Source: Sycobia sp. Sy_11 (lineage: Eukaryota; Arthropoda; Insecta; Hymenoptera; Epichrysomallidae). From it: a stretch of DNA of 64,000 bases. Under the pieces are notes generated by a model, which ran no database searches, was not told where the DNA came from, and was given only the letters and a program-made list of their open reading frames with translations. The translations under genes were made by a program, and so were the position numbers. Shown here piece after piece: positions 36,289 to 48,579 of this stretch; position 1 is the stretch's first letter, and each line of letters starts with the position of its first letter. The stretch is from positions 631,001-695,000 of the forward strand of contig JACCIC010000028.1 of NCBI GenBank assembly GCA_018907035.1. Direction: 5' to 3'.

Positions 36289-36536
36289 TGGGCGAAGGGG
36301 CTCAGTGCCACCGCTCGCTCACCGAGAACTTTGGCGTTTAATTTATTGCCGGCGATCTAATTTCCTGGGGACGACAACGCGGAAAAGGAAAATCCCTCCC
36401 CTCCCCCGTCTCTTTTCTGCTCGAGGACACGGTCAGGAGCGCTCGCTCTGTTTTCTTCTACGATCTGTTTCTTGCTCGACTTATTGCCCCGTCTACTTTA
36501 ATCTTCTTTTTCTTTTGCATTATCCCTCTTTCTTTT

Positions 36537-36538
<2 letters not shown>

Positions 36539-36580
<42 letters not shown>
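36539..36580 (+). repeat. (CT)21
   Basis: About 260 bases from a GA array of similar length in the opposite orientation, so the pair could form an imperfect inverted repeat. Confidence 0.9.
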
Positions 36581-36583
<3 letters not shown>

Positions 36584-36799
36584 CCACTACCTCTCTTTCT
36601 TATTCAACGATGCAACACTCCGTCATTTTTTACTCGATGTTGGCGAAATAGTAATTACCGAATCGTTAGTGAGTTCTCTCAGTTTATTCCTTTTAATCTT
36701 ATACCATCGTTATCTTCATCGACGTCGCTTTATGCTTATTCTGACTGTTTTTTATTCCTGATTCTCGAATGCAATTATATTAACTGTATTTTATATAAG

Positions 36800-36827
36800 T
36801 ATATATATATATATATATATATATATA
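36800..36827 (+). repeat. (TA)14
   Basis: A medium array after TTATATAAG. Confidence 0.88.
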
Positions 36828-36829
36828 CA

Positions 36830-37554
36830 AGTAAATAATATTTCGAAAAAATCTTTTAACAAATGGGCCTTTTTAAAAATATTAAATTTCCATTTCATTC
36901 ATATAAGCAGGAAATTTTATGTTCCACCGATAATATATATGAAATGACGGCGCGTGTCATTCTTATAAAAATCACCGGATTTAAATTAAAATATAGCTGC
37001 AGGGTGAATTTTCTTTGGCATAAATTATACGCTGCAGTGTATAGAACTAAGCCGAAAGTATGATAGAGCGAAGGTGTTATAAGAGGATAGTAGTAGGGGT
37101 GTACGTTACGCTGCTAAGCCATTCATTGGACGACCTGTTGTCTGGAGCTGCGACTTTTATATGTATATACACCGAAAGCTTATTTTCGATAACTGCGATC
37201 CAATTAAGCGCCATAGAAATTCGCCGTGGAATACGAAGTGTCTGGTGAGAAGGAAAATCGCTTCTGTTACAATCAATGAAAAGACGTTGAAAAAAAAAAA
37301 CAAACTATACGTACCGTACGCGCATAAAATTTTTTTCGAAAACCGACGCTTCTTTGGAAAATTGTGAAGAGTGAAATGGGCATCGATTTGTCCATTCGCT
37401 TGCGTTCATTACGCTTGCATATGGGAAATTATTGTCGAGCAGATCGGGCTCGATACCTTTGTCTTCCTCCATTGTAAAATATACAAGGTTTTTATCGAAG
37501 GCAGAATCGTTTGTTAATATTAGAGCGGGCTTTATTTCTTATAAATCTTAATGC

Positions 37555-37609
<55 letters not shown>

Positions 37610-38640
37610 GGTGCGTAAATTCAAGGATCGTATTAAAGGAAAATTTATGAGTCATTCTAGCTTAAAAGCAAACGGCCTGTATGATCGAAATCATTTCGCG
37701 CACTCTGTATAGATCACGTTGAAAGGAACGATTTTTTTTGTTTTTTTATTTTTGATTCTTTTAAATTATATATCACGTGAATTACGCTGGAAATCCATTG
37801 TTTCGTCATCGCATAGACTGATATTTCTAACGCCGAGTCGATGAATTTTTATCTTTAAGTAGAATTTATTCGGAAATATCGTAGACTCGGTCTCGGTATG
37901 ATTTAGCCAATTGCAATTATGGCATACTTTGTATTTTACTGCGATGTGGAATTTAAAATACAAAAATATAAGAATTCGTTTGTTTGCACTATTTATTTCG
38001 AACTAGCTATACAAGTGCGCGCGATCAACTTTTAAATTTAAAACGATACAAGTGAAATTTTATTCTTTCTCCAAAGATGTTTTGAAGACTTTATAAGAAG
38101 TATCAGAGGGTAAAAATTTTTGCAAGTTTAATAAAATGAACAAAGTGCAGCTATTAATTGTACGTTGTGCTCTAAGAACATTTGCGAGATTAGTTAATGA
38201 GATGATTAGGAGAAATTAGGAACTTATAATGTGAAAAGTTATATAAATAGATTGTGAAAAGAATATACGAGCAGTGCATTTAAATGGATCGTTTAAAGTT
38301 TGTCATTAAATACATATTATAGAATGATCTAGAGATTTCATCTTATATTTATGTGTGTGTATATGATTTACATTTCTTCAATTAAATCGCTTCATTATCA
38401 ATGCGCACGGAAAAAGATTAAAAAAGAAAATAAAGCGCTGAATTCCTATAAAACTGCTGTTTGGTTTTATTGCATCCAACTAATATAGGAGGAATAAAAT
38501 AATCATCGTTTACGTAACAGAAGAGTGTAAATCGATTCAAGCACATTACGAATCTGTCAAGAAGATCATTTAGATTTCAAACCAGGAAACATTCCCATAA
38601 TTACCCGACACATCTATTTACATATGTGCCTTGTATATGT
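36830..38640. other. AT-rich unique DNA
   Basis: One TA array near 37.6 kb. Short open frames of 60-70 codons carry no recognisable motif. Nothing else seen. Confidence 0.45.
37558..37608 (+). repeat. (TA)n, 51 bp
   Basis: Between ATGCTCG and CGGTGCG. Confidence 0.9.
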
Positions 38641-39720
38641 ACCCTCCTCATAGGGTTGGAGTGATGAGCCCGTTTGGAAATCGGAACGGGGTCGAACGGT
38701 CGAACGAGCGATGGCCGAGACGTGGGCCGTTGACGGGGCCGAAGAAGCGTACTCGTTAATCGACGCCAATATTTATAACCGATTAATATTTATATTATGC
38801 GCATAAGTGACGGGAGTAACTGCGGCATTTAGGGCGGGGGGGGGGGTCAGTGGAATCGGAAAGATGAACGATGGGAGGGACGGGGAAGTCACGGCCGAGT
38901 GAGCGATGGATTCGTAACTTTTCGCTGGCATTATTACGGCCAATGCATAAGCTCGAATGTTCAAGCCTCGATGACTAATGCGGTCGGGAGTACGGCAGGG
39001 CTGATTATAACGCCAAACAATGCCTTTCATCGTCTTTCCCCGTACATTTAAACGGATAGCGCGGGCGCGACGACTGTCCTATTAAGAAAAAAAAAAACAA
39101 AAAAAAAAAAAAAAACAATTTCATTCCTAACTTTATTACGACGAAATATCGACGCAGCCGTTTCGCCGTACGTTAAGTATCGCACGCTCGACGTACTCGC
39201 TGTCCCACTGAAAGTGCAGCGTATCAATTTGGCATCCGTGCGAAAGCTCGCATTTGTGCGGCGCACAGCGCGACGCGCAATAACCCCCTCGTATTTCCCC
39301 CGCCCCCACCCCCTTTAATAAGAGGTGACTCATTCCGGCGATGATTCACGCACCCGCTCTAGCCCCCCCCCCCCAGTCGCGTCACCGACCTCGCGTGTGC
39401 CCCGGGGCCTCGAGGCACGAGGCCGCGGCTCGAGCGCAATCCACGCGATACGTCGACTAACGTTGCACGGCCATTAATCCGCGCGCGTCTCGATACGAAT
39501 TAATCAGCGTTGCCGTTTACGCGACGAGGGCTCGGGTCCGAAGCCCGCGAGCAGTCGTGGCTCTGGAAGGAACAAGATTCGGGGGGGGGGCCGAATTCGC
39601 GAAATTTTTACCACCGACTTCCTCGGTGGCCGCGATTATCGTTGGGGTACGGCAATTCGTCGACGCCCAGCCACTGGCGATGGACATGTTCGTCGAGTCG
39701 TTGTGACAAGTACGTTTAGC
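38640..39720. other. CpG-rich unique islands (CNE-like)
   Basis: 38.64-39.05 kb and 39.13-39.72 kb are unique and CpG-rich, with homeodomain-type words (CGATTAATATTTAT, ATTAATCCGCG). They are separated by an A-rich run near 39.09-39.12 kb and contain C10-C12 runs. A 69-codon open frame at 39.51 kb is not credible. Confidence 0.4.
39406..39424. other. Short GC-rich inverted repeat
   Basis: GGCCTCG and CGAGGCC flank a 5-base loop. It lies in a CpG-rich patch beside a poly-C run. Confidence 0.4.
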
Positions 39721-40490
39721 CGCAAGTCTTGGACAGACTTCGAAAAATTTATGTCGATCGGTCGATATCGCTAATGGGAGCTTCGTACACCATCAGTAGT
39801 AGACGAAAATGATCAGCAAGGAGTTTGATGTGTAACGTACACGTGTAAAATACAAATTATCATTAAATCGGGATTGATCTACAAAAAAGTTGTTAAGATT
39901 TTCTATATAATTACACACTGATTCAGCTTACTATTACGTGCACCGAAAAAAAAAATTTAGTAAACATAATAAACTTTTATTTGCATAGTAGCGACTAAAT
40001 ATTATCGGGATCGAGGAAATATTTGTTTGCAACGAATGTAATTTATCAAAACGAATAAAACGTTTATTCAAAAGCAAATAAATCATTTTCTCGTATTCTC
40101 TACTACTTGAATGAAAATTGACTCGATTCTAATAATTGTAGTAGATTTTCTGCGCAGCGGCAGAGCGACATAAAACATCGAAAAGCAGACGTTACAAGCG
40201 GTTACCTTTCATTGAAAAAAAAAAAAAAAAATTCAACCTGCTATGAAAACTATCGCTATAATACATTTGCACTGCCACATCTCGTTGATTTACATCGCCA
40301 CTAGTGCATTATATTCACTGATTTTTATTGAGCGAGTAAATCAGAAATAAACGCTTTTTCGCGCAATATCAAAGCCGGCTGTGATGCTGGAGGTAATTGT
40401 TTTGCATCTGTTTGTTAATTGGACGATATACCAGCCTTGCTCTTTTTGGTTAAAATTCAAAAGTGCGCGAGGGAGCGCATCGACTAGCGA
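39720..40490. other. AT-rich unique DNA
   Basis: A runs near 39,946 and 40,217; otherwise nothing recognisable. Confidence 0.5.
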
Positions 40491-40493
40491 GAC

Positions 40494-40495
<2 letters not shown>

Positions 40496-40543
<48 letters not shown>
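40496..40543 (+). repeat. (TA)n, 48 bp
   Basis: Between GAGACGG and CACGCATAAG. Confidence 0.9.
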
Positions 40544-40546
<3 letters not shown>

Positions 40547-40635
40547 GCATAAGCTATAATGCTCTTCTCTGCGCAACACGACAAGGGATGTATATTTAAG
40601 AAATGTCTCCAAAGTGTGAAGGTTCAACGAACTCA

Positions 40636-40670
<35 letters not shown>
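40636..40670 (+). repeat. Compound (CT)n-(CA)n
   Basis: Supplies the pyrimidine tract before the 40,711 exon candidate. Confidence 0.88.
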
Positions 40671-40671
<1 letters not shown>

Positions 40672-40710
40672 TCTGTCTCTCTCCCTCTTCTCCTTTCTCT
40701 CTGTCTCCAG

Positions 40711-40763
40711 GCCGTGTCTCCAACTTATGAATCCGCGAAAAAGGAGCGCGCGTGCAAGGCGAA
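40711..40763 (+). other. Candidate 53-base exon
   Basis: A long pyrimidine tract ending CTGTCTCCAG precedes the segment, and GCGAA|GTAAGTCC follows. Frame 0 is open (AVSPTYESAKKERACKA, then phase 2) and so is frame 1; frame 2 has a stop. The caveat is that the pyrimidine tract derives from a CT/CA microsatellite at 40,636-40,700, which makes a fortuitous acceptor likely. Confidence 0.15.
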
Positions 40764-40990
40764 GTAAGTCCACGCTTCTCCCCCCCCCCATCAGCCTTCT
40801 TGTCCCCCTCCCCGCCCCTGCCGGCCTCGTCTTTCGGCTCTTTTCCTCCCTCCCCATTGCACGTGCGCGCGGCTCGTTTACATAAAGCCCTCCGGTCATT
40901 GTGCATGGCCCCGCGCGCGACGACTGTCAATGCCGAGGGCGAGCAAAGAGTGCGGGAGACAGTGGGAGGGAGAGGGAGAGAGAATGAGAG

Positions 40991-40993
<3 letters not shown>

Positions 40994-41023
<30 letters not shown>
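40994..41023 (+). repeat. (GA)15
   Basis: Preceded by GAATGAGA units. Confidence 0.88.
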
Positions 41024-41026
<3 letters not shown>

Positions 41027-41211
41027 GAGAAGGACACCATGTGACACGCGCGCCGCGAAGGGACACAAAGGGGCGAGCGTATAGAATGGGGACGGAACTG
41101 TGTAGACACACGCACATACATATGTATATATGTATATATTGGTCGACGACTCAATTGCGGCTAACTTCTTGACGGGCAAAATGACGTAAGCGCGTGAGGG
41201 GGGGGGGTAGA

Positions 41212-41230
41212 ACACACACACACACACACA
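41212..41230 (+). repeat. (CA)n, 19 bp
   Basis: After a run of ten G. Confidence 0.85.
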
Positions 41231-41332
41231 TCTATATAGAAGGCGGGTAGGTTGGAAGCGGGGCAAGATATAATATCGAGATTTTGAAAGCTTTTTGCTT
41301 AGAAAGAATAAATGGAGGATGTAGGCGAGGAA

Positions 41333-41369
41333 GAGAGAGCGAGAGAGAGAGAAAGAGAGAGAGAGAGAG
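41333..41369 (+). repeat. Imperfect (GA)n
   Basis: CG and AA interruptions. Confidence 0.8.
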
Positions 41370-41399
41370 GGAGAAGCGTCGCACCACTCCGAGGATGTT

Positions 41400-42480
41400 A
41401 GATTTTGCTTGTAACGTTCCCTTAAAATTTGCTCGTGACAGCTAAAAGGATTGTGTCTGAAGCAAGCTAAGAGTGTTTACGTAAGAACTGATGAGAAAAT
41501 GTAAGAGTTTTTTGTTCAAAAAAAAAAAAAATAATAATAATAAAAAAATGTATAATATTATATTAAGATAAAGTTTCTCCGAGACGCGCACGTTCGCGCC
41601 ATCATTTATCTTACTTGTATTTTTCTTATAAACTGTTTTTTTTTTTTACGAAAAATTCGTATTCTCATATTTTACAAGTCACTTTCAAAAATTTGTCTGT
41701 CGTCGATACTTTTACGAAGCGTATTATATGAATCTGAGTAAATAAATTCCTTTTACAACACATTAAGCCAATTTCGAGATACATCGACCATGTAAATTCG
41801 AATTTTGTTTCAGCATGTAAACATGTAAATTATGGAACACTTAATTGCTTTATATGTATTTGTCAATTAGTCCATATCTCAAAAAACCCACAGTTCTGTT
41901 TGAACATCTAAGAATTCTTAAAAATTTATGAATAAAAATACATTCAATTCCTGGTCATTAATTTGAAGTTCAATCAGATAGATTGTAACAGAAGTAGGTT
42001 AATAATATTCTCTTATTTATAATTGTTATAAATATCTACATATTTATAAATTTTTATTGCAGTACGTAGTGATTTTCTATTTTTCTTATAACTATATACA
42101 TTAAACTTAATTAAATGCAAATAATTGCAGCAGAATAATAACCTTTTCTTATTGTATATCCAGAAATTATTAAAACAGAAATTAACTTCTTCGCCATGTT
42201 ATTCATGCATATATTGAATATAGTCGTGAAAAATTAATTCTCATAGACTAGATTATATTTGAAAATTTTAACAAGCCGACCTTTTACAAGAATTCAATAG
42301 CCTCGAATAATAATTGAAATAATTTGTCTTATTATATCGTCTACTGCAATCGTAAGAAAAAAAAAAAACTTAAACGCGTGCCCTGCCGTCTCCAGCAAAA
42401 AAAAAAAATTAAAACGAGCAACGCTCTGTCACAAAATCGATTTGCATTTCTGACTAATTAAATAAGCGGAGGGTGGTCGA
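41400..42480. other. AT-rich unique DNA
   Basis: Short A/T runs only. No open frame above 60 codons and no splice-site pair. Confidence 0.5.
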
Positions 42481-42650
42481 AGAATAATAGATCGAAATAA
42501 AATTGTGTGAGTGTGTGGGTGTGAGGAAGGGGGGGAGAAGGGCGAAAAGATGGGAGAAAGCCTAAAAGAGCAGAGTTGTACGACACACAATGGAGAGAGT
42601 GCCGGATTTAGTAGGAATGTCCCGAGGTATAAATTCGTACGCGTATGGAT

Positions 42651-42652
<2 letters not shown>

Positions 42653-42699
<47 letters not shown>
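42653..42699 (+). repeat. (TA)n, 47 bp
   Basis: After GGATCC; followed by GTATATG variants. Confidence 0.9.
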
Positions 42700-42705
<6 letters not shown>

Positions 42706-42819
42706 GTATATATATATGCAGTCGAGTGAACGAACGAGCTGGTGGGCGAGAGCTCCTGGCTATACGCGGCCTCGTGTTAAGGAATGCCCGTGGCGAGGCG
42801 AGCCAGATGGAGTGAGAGC

Positions 42820-42823
<4 letters not shown>

Positions 42824-42861
<38 letters not shown>
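42824..42861 (+). repeat. (GA)19
   Basis: Between two TA arrays. Confidence 0.9.
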
Positions 42862-42862
<1 letters not shown>

Positions 42863-43050
42863 GAGGGAGAGAAAGAGACAGAGGGCATACTCGCCGGTGG
42901 CACGCAGACGAGTCGCTGGCAGAAATCGCCGGGTATTTAGGGGACGCGTGCAGAACCATTAGCTGTGAAATTAGATTAGATAAATAGTACGTGTGACTCG
43001 AGCGATTCCCGACGACGCGAATCCCGAGGCCGCGAGGACTCTCGAATCTT

Positions 43051-43053
<3 letters not shown>

Positions 43054-43102
<49 letters not shown>
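43054..43102 (+). repeat. (TA)n, 49 bp
   Basis: After TCTTAAC, before CACGCACG. Confidence 0.9.
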
Positions 43103-43105
<3 letters not shown>

Positions 43106-43248
43106 GCACGATTATTCTCTTATATATTTATATGCCCCTTACGACTGACATAGATAATAAAATATGGCTGTTGCGGTATTAAATTTTTGTTAAGTATTCA
43201 TATTTTTCATCCGGCCTTTCTTTAGAATTTTAATGCAGGGTACATTTT

Positions 43249-43274
43249 CACACACACACACACACACACACACA
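43249..43274 (+). repeat. (CA)13
   Basis: In otherwise AT-rich DNA. Confidence 0.9.
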
Positions 43275-43918
43275 TCTATGCATTATTTATATAAAGCCAA
43301 TATAATTATTTAATTGAAATATAAAGGTATATCCATTTTACTTCCGAATAATATGCTTGATTTATTGATTGAATCAATAATAAATATTCCACGGTCATCC
43401 GCGTGCAATACAAATTGAAATTTACGTATCAAAAATGGAACGAATTTCGTAAATAGCGTTAACGGAGGTTTTTTACAGTTAAGAGTTACCCCCCCCCCCT
43501 TTCCTTTCTAAGGGAACCTGTGGCTGATTTGATCGTTGGGTAAAATAGATTATGTAAAATTTCTAATGAAAATAATTGCTTAAATGTGCCAACATTTTTC
43601 ATAATATTCAATTATTAGAGAAGATAAAAATTGAAAGAAAAAGTATTAATTTTTTAAATAAATGACCCATTAAAAGTTTTTGGGAATAAGCGAGTAAAAA
43701 TAAAATATTTTAAAAACTTCAATCGATGAAAGAACTATTTATCTAACATTTTATTCATTTGTAATTACTGTTATATGATTCATAATGTACGAAGGAATAA
43801 TTATCATGCCTTAAATTTATACATAAAGCGTATTAATTACGTTTTATAATTATATTTAAAAAATGTTCGTATTGGAGCAGTATGGGTTTTCGAAACGGGG
43901 CGCAATGGGTCTACGATC

Positions 43919-43951
43919 AGTACGCACACACGTGATGCATGTGTGCGTATT
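43919..43951. other. Perfect 10-bp inverted repeat (hairpin)
   Basis: TACGCACACA at 43,921-43,930 is exactly complementary to TGTGTGCGTA at 43,940-43,949 around a 9-base loop. Two further pairs, one a G-T wobble, extend the stem outward. It is too short for a microRNA precursor. Confidence 0.6.
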
Positions 43952-44713
43952 ACTCAGTGTAAGGAAGAATATTTATTTTAAAGGTATTGCAGACCTTCTA
44001 GGAGATCTATTAGGTGCCTTTTCTTAGGATGCGCACGATCTTTGTGTTTTTATTCCGAAAAGTTGTATAGTTTTTAGTCGTTAGGAAAAAAAACTGCTGT
44101 CCCGATGCGCCTACGTCTCGCGGGAAACGTTTTTATCACACTATTTTTTTAGAACCGTCTATAAGATGTTCTATAAATTGCAATATAGAAATAAATAAAG
44201 GAACACTCTTGTCAGTTAAAATTTAAAACAGTCGCTTTACCTTTCTTCAATTATTAAACTTCACTTCTATAAATACTTTAACTTATTAATTAAGAAGAAT
44301 AAATTCTGTATTCTCAAAATATCTTTTCCACTTTATATTAATAATTATCTTATTCATAATCAGCTTCAAACTTTTTAAAGTTATGTTTTTTTATCATTTT
44401 TTTTAATTTATAAATAATTTCTTAGTAATTTATTAATTTTCGTTATTTTATTATATTATTGAATGGCAATTTATTAATAATACCGAACTCATACCGTCCC
44501 ACATTCTGGACGAAACGTGTTTTCTGAGACTGTTACCAAAACTTCTTTTTTCTATCGAAACTAATTTATTATCACTATGCTATGTGTATCCATTTACTAG
44601 CTAAAGCATTTATTCAACCATTTAGCCCATTGGCAGCCCATGGTAAAACTTTCATACCCTTACCGCACCAGTCGAATGAGATTATCCGAGGGTTCGGCCG
44701 CGAGCTCTCGTGT

Positions 44714-44734
44714 AACAATCGTGATAATTGTCAC
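44714..44734. promoter_or_regulatory. Inverted SOX-like pair within near-palindrome
   Basis: AACAAT (44,714-44,719) faces ATTGT (44,727-44,731). The overlapping GTGATAATTGTCAC (44,721-44,734) is palindromic but for one pair. Facing SOX sites bind SOX dimers in known enhancers. The island around it (44.64-44.83 kb) is unique and richer in GC than its flanks. Confidence 0.2.
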
Positions 44735-45415
44735 GACGCGTATTTTGCCCGCCCTTAAAAATGTGCTAAATTCCATAAATATTTCACACTCCCGATATCG
44801 CAATCCGATGCCTTCTGTTGCAAAATAGCTATTCATAATTTTACGGACGATATCTGGACCGAATGACGTACTACTTAACAAAAAAAAAAACATCGCTCGT
44901 TACGAAGGCCTCGTGTAATATCAAAAGCTGTTTGTAAATAACTCATTAAAGTAATTAAGGTATCGATATAGAAATGTCAGCGAGCGGAAATGCGGAAGCG
45001 CTTAATAACGTGTAAATCGAGCGAAAAGGGAAGGGTGGGGGGAGGGGAGAAACCCAGTCTTGGGTATATATAGAGAACGATACGGCGTACGAAGCCCTAC
45101 GAAGAATTATGAATCATTTTGTTCCGTTTAACCCCCGCGTATTATATCTTATGTATATATATACACATTCGCCTCCCTTACAAAGTAAACTCGCTCTGGG
45201 CTCTCGTGACACGAGGCCCTTAAAAGCCCAGCGTTTCCAGCGACCCTCCCAATCACCGTCGCACTCCCCACCGCACCTCCCGCCGGGCGCACACGTAATC
45301 CACTTAAATCGATATGAACGGCGCAATCAATAATAAAATCCTATTTATAACCGGAAAATCCTGATTCGGATTCAAATTGACTTTATACGTGTATACGTAA
45401 TGCATGTACGCCTCG

Positions 45416-45416
<1 letters not shown>

Positions 45417-45463
<47 letters not shown>
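45417..45463 (+). repeat. (TA)n, 47 bp
   Basis: Between CCTCGC and GTGCCTAC. Confidence 0.9.
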
Positions 45464-45466
<3 letters not shown>

Positions 45467-45821
45467 CCTACACCTCATACCGCACGCATACGTACAACGA
45501 CCAAGCGCCTCTTCCGCAATCTTTTCGTCCCATACGATATTTGCCTATATAGCTGACTTACGTATCGCGCGCATATTGTATAATGCACACACATATTTAT
45601 ATTTACCACTGATCAGCCGCGCCATTAGTCGACTGGATTACGGGCGCTTGTATATAGTTCAAAGATAGGCGGGAAAATTACTCCCGAGAACACCCGGGGT
45701 GGCCGGGTTTCGATAAAAACTTTTGATAGACAAGCCGGTAAAGCACACCTCCAAGCATTAAAGTGTCGCTCGGGGGACGCGCGAGAGGCGGCTGTCACGC
45801 ATTTTAACGGCCCAGGAATGC

Positions 45822-45824
<3 letters not shown>

Positions 45825-45852
<28 letters not shown>
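45825..45852 (+). repeat. (TA)14
   Basis: Ends in GCATATACACG. Confidence 0.88.
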
Positions 45853-45855
<3 letters not shown>

Positions 45856-46008
45856 TATACACGTACATTGATTTAGCTGTATACAGTGTGCGATGAAAAA
45901 TGACGGGCTAATATCTTCATTTGCGCGTGTGTGTGTGTATTATATACTATGGAATTTCTGCGTAATATATACGTTAAAGCTCGGAATATGTTCGCCTATG
46001 GATACTTT

Positions 46009-46010
<2 letters not shown>

Positions 46011-46048
<38 letters not shown>
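46011..46048 (+). repeat. (TA)n, 38 bp
   Basis: After TACTTTCA, before TTCGATTT. Confidence 0.9.
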
Positions 46049-46050
<2 letters not shown>

Positions 46051-46059
46051 CGATTTATG

Positions 46060-47100
46060 TTCAGCACGGGGACTGCGTGAAATTTGACGTCGTAGATCTG
46101 GAAGCGAACTGTAACTGCGCACGTCCGAAAAATATAAAGTACTCGAAATTACAGGGGGGGAAAAAAAATTTCCGTTTTTTAAAAAATACTTTATCTCCTC
46201 ATACCCCCCCCAAAGTATGGAAAAATATACAACTTTTCCGGGGTCATGAAATCTTGTAATATCGGATACGAAATTTTCCACTATTACCGTAAAATCTCTC
46301 TCGGCGCGGGGTAATCGTAAACTTTTCGAGCAATGACATGGAATATACGATGTATGGAAAAAACATATAATGGATTTCATCGTTCCATATATATGTGTCT
46401 GTACAATGCAAATCATCGCATCGTGTAATAGAATATTATTTAACGTCCAATACATCTACCATTTTGGTTTTGTTCATTACGTTTTAAATTAAAGGAAAAT
46501 TATGTAAATTCAGTTTAGGTACAATTTTTCATTTTAATATATATATATTGCAAAAACTTTTCAATTCATTAATGAATTACTGTGGTAGAAGCGAAGATCG
46601 TCCTTCACAAATTAAACTTGAATGTAATGTATATATTATTTATAGGTTGCTATGCTAGAATTTTTGAATTTATGAATATTCATTGTTCCCCATTATTATT
46701 TCTAAATATATAAAATTATATAGTGAGATACTTTTAATTACTTTTTATAAGTCTCTGGTAAAATTATATTATTCTAAATATTCGTATCACTAATTCCGAT
46801 AAAATATTCTACTACAAGAAATTATTCGGAAAATCCAATAAAAAACCCGACCAATATGAATATCATCGAATTATTAATGAACCGTTCATAGGTGGAAGGA
46901 AGAATTGAAATTTGAATTAGCCATTAATCGGATCTCTGCTGTTAGGAAAAAAGAATCAACTTTTGAAGAATGACAGATGAGTCGGTAATAAAGACCAAGA
47001 CTAACAAGATCGATAAGGATGCAGTTTAAAAGACCAAAAACAAAGCATGAAGAAAGCAAAAAAAAATCCGGGCCAATCGAGCTAGTGTAGTAAGAAAGAA
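46060..47100. other. AT-rich unique DNA
   Basis: A short G7/C7 pair near 46,154 and 46,206; no arrays beyond a short TATATATA at 46.54 kb. Nothing else seen. Confidence 0.45.
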
Positions 47101-47732
47101 GCCCCGGATAAAGAATACTCGAGGGAGATGGTATGGGAGGGGGGATAATTGCCCTCGCCATGTTGGGGGCATTTATCAAATTCGCCGCTATACGGCGCGC
47201 TGCGGTTAAAGGAGATTTTCGCCCTTCCTCCCCCACCCCCGCACTGTCTCTTTGAAAACTATATATATATATGTGCATAGCGATAGTCCTCCTGAGTGGG
47301 CCTATACACACCTCTCCGTGCGATTGCGCGTATATGTGTGTATATCACAATTCGACCCCACCCCCCCCCGGTCAGGAGAGATATAGAGGATTGAGAGGGA
47401 CAACGGGTCCCGCGACAGCGTGGAGCGGGGGTGGGGGCGAGAAGGAACGGAGACCAGCCGTGCACAAAGGGGGCAATCCGCCGCTTCTGCGGCTGGCGTA
47501 ATCCAAACCACCGCTTCACCGAGTAGAATACGAAGGAGAGGCGGCCTTTTCTTGCTTTCCGACTTGGTTCTTCGCTCTCTTTTCTCCCGCACCGTACTCT
47601 CCCCCCCCCCGTTTCCGTGCCTCCTTTTCCTTCTCAACAACCGCCAAAACCCTGCCTGCCCGTGTGCTGTTAATGTACATGTGGCGGGCGCGAGATGCGA
47701 TCTTCTTCTCAGTATCTCTCCCCCCCTCTCTC

Positions 47733-47736
<4 letters not shown>

Positions 47737-47800
<64 letters not shown>
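47737..47800 (+). repeat. (TA)n, 64 bp
   Basis: Preceded by a CT-rich tract; followed by GATCTTGGGG. Confidence 0.9.
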
Positions 47801-47802
<2 letters not shown>

Positions 47803-48242
47803 TCTTGGGGCAGTCAAAAAGGAAGCGATAGAGACAGGGAGCAAAAGTATAAGATGGGGAACGGGGACAGAAGACAGAGAGAGAGAGAGAGAGGGGGGGA
47901 CTAGGTAGGGGTAGAGATAAGAGGAAAAAGAAGCGGGGAGTTATTGCCTTAACTTTTCATTAGAGCCGTGTCGCCGCTCATCCTCTTGTATTTTCCGCGC
48001 GCTCAGTTCGCGCGGCGTGCACCCGAAACCTCAAATGAAAGTAGTAGTCGTCGCCGCGCAACGACCGTGATGGGGGCGCGGGTGAGGGGCCGGGGGGAGG
48101 GGGGTGGCAACTCGCACACGACACTGGAACACTCTTTAAGAACTCTAAAGACTCTGCGGCGGAGAAAGAGAGAGGCGGAGGGCGGTAGAGGGGATAAAAT
48201 AGTTCGTCCGAAAGTCGGTATTACATATAGATGTCATATACG

Positions 48243-48244
<2 letters not shown>

Positions 48245-48285
<41 letters not shown>
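48245..48285 (+). repeat. (TA)n, 41 bp
   Basis: After ATACGTC; followed by CATATATACG. Confidence 0.9.
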
Positions 48286-48291
<6 letters not shown>

Positions 48292-48410
48292 TACGAGGAT
48301 CGATACCGCGAAGTGGGCTATTCCCTTCGGTGACGGCGCGCGTCCCGCGCTCCAGCTTTAAACTCTTTTCTTTGATCCGCGCTTCGGGCAGCTTCCGCCC
48401 CTCCAAGTCT

Positions 48411-48440
48411 CCTACTCCTCCTCCTCCTCCTCCTCCTCCT
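48411..48440 (+). repeat. (CCT)n trinucleotide repeat
   Basis: CTCCTACT grades into about nine CTC/CCT units that end at GCTCTAGAG. Confidence 0.85.
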
Positions 48441-48536
48441 GCTCTAGAGAGCGCGCGCGCGACCTCTCCGAGGAGTGCGCGCGTTTGTAGTGTCGAGTGC
48501 TTTGCAGCCCCTCCGGCACTTTGTGCTAGGAGACAG

Positions 48537-48538
<2 letters not shown>

Positions 48539-48576
<38 letters not shown>
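48539..48576 (+). repeat. (GA)19
   Basis: Starts after GGAGACAGAAT. Confidence 0.9.

Positions 48577-48579
<3 letters not shown>

Larger units (their letters stand above)
43280..45410. other. AT-rich DNA, CNE-like at 44.64-45.35 kb
   Basis: 43.3-44.6 kb is AT-rich with the perfect hairpin at 43.92 kb. 44.64-44.83 and 45.0-45.35 kb are GC-balanced unique blocks; the first holds the facing SOX-like sites. Confidence 0.4.
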
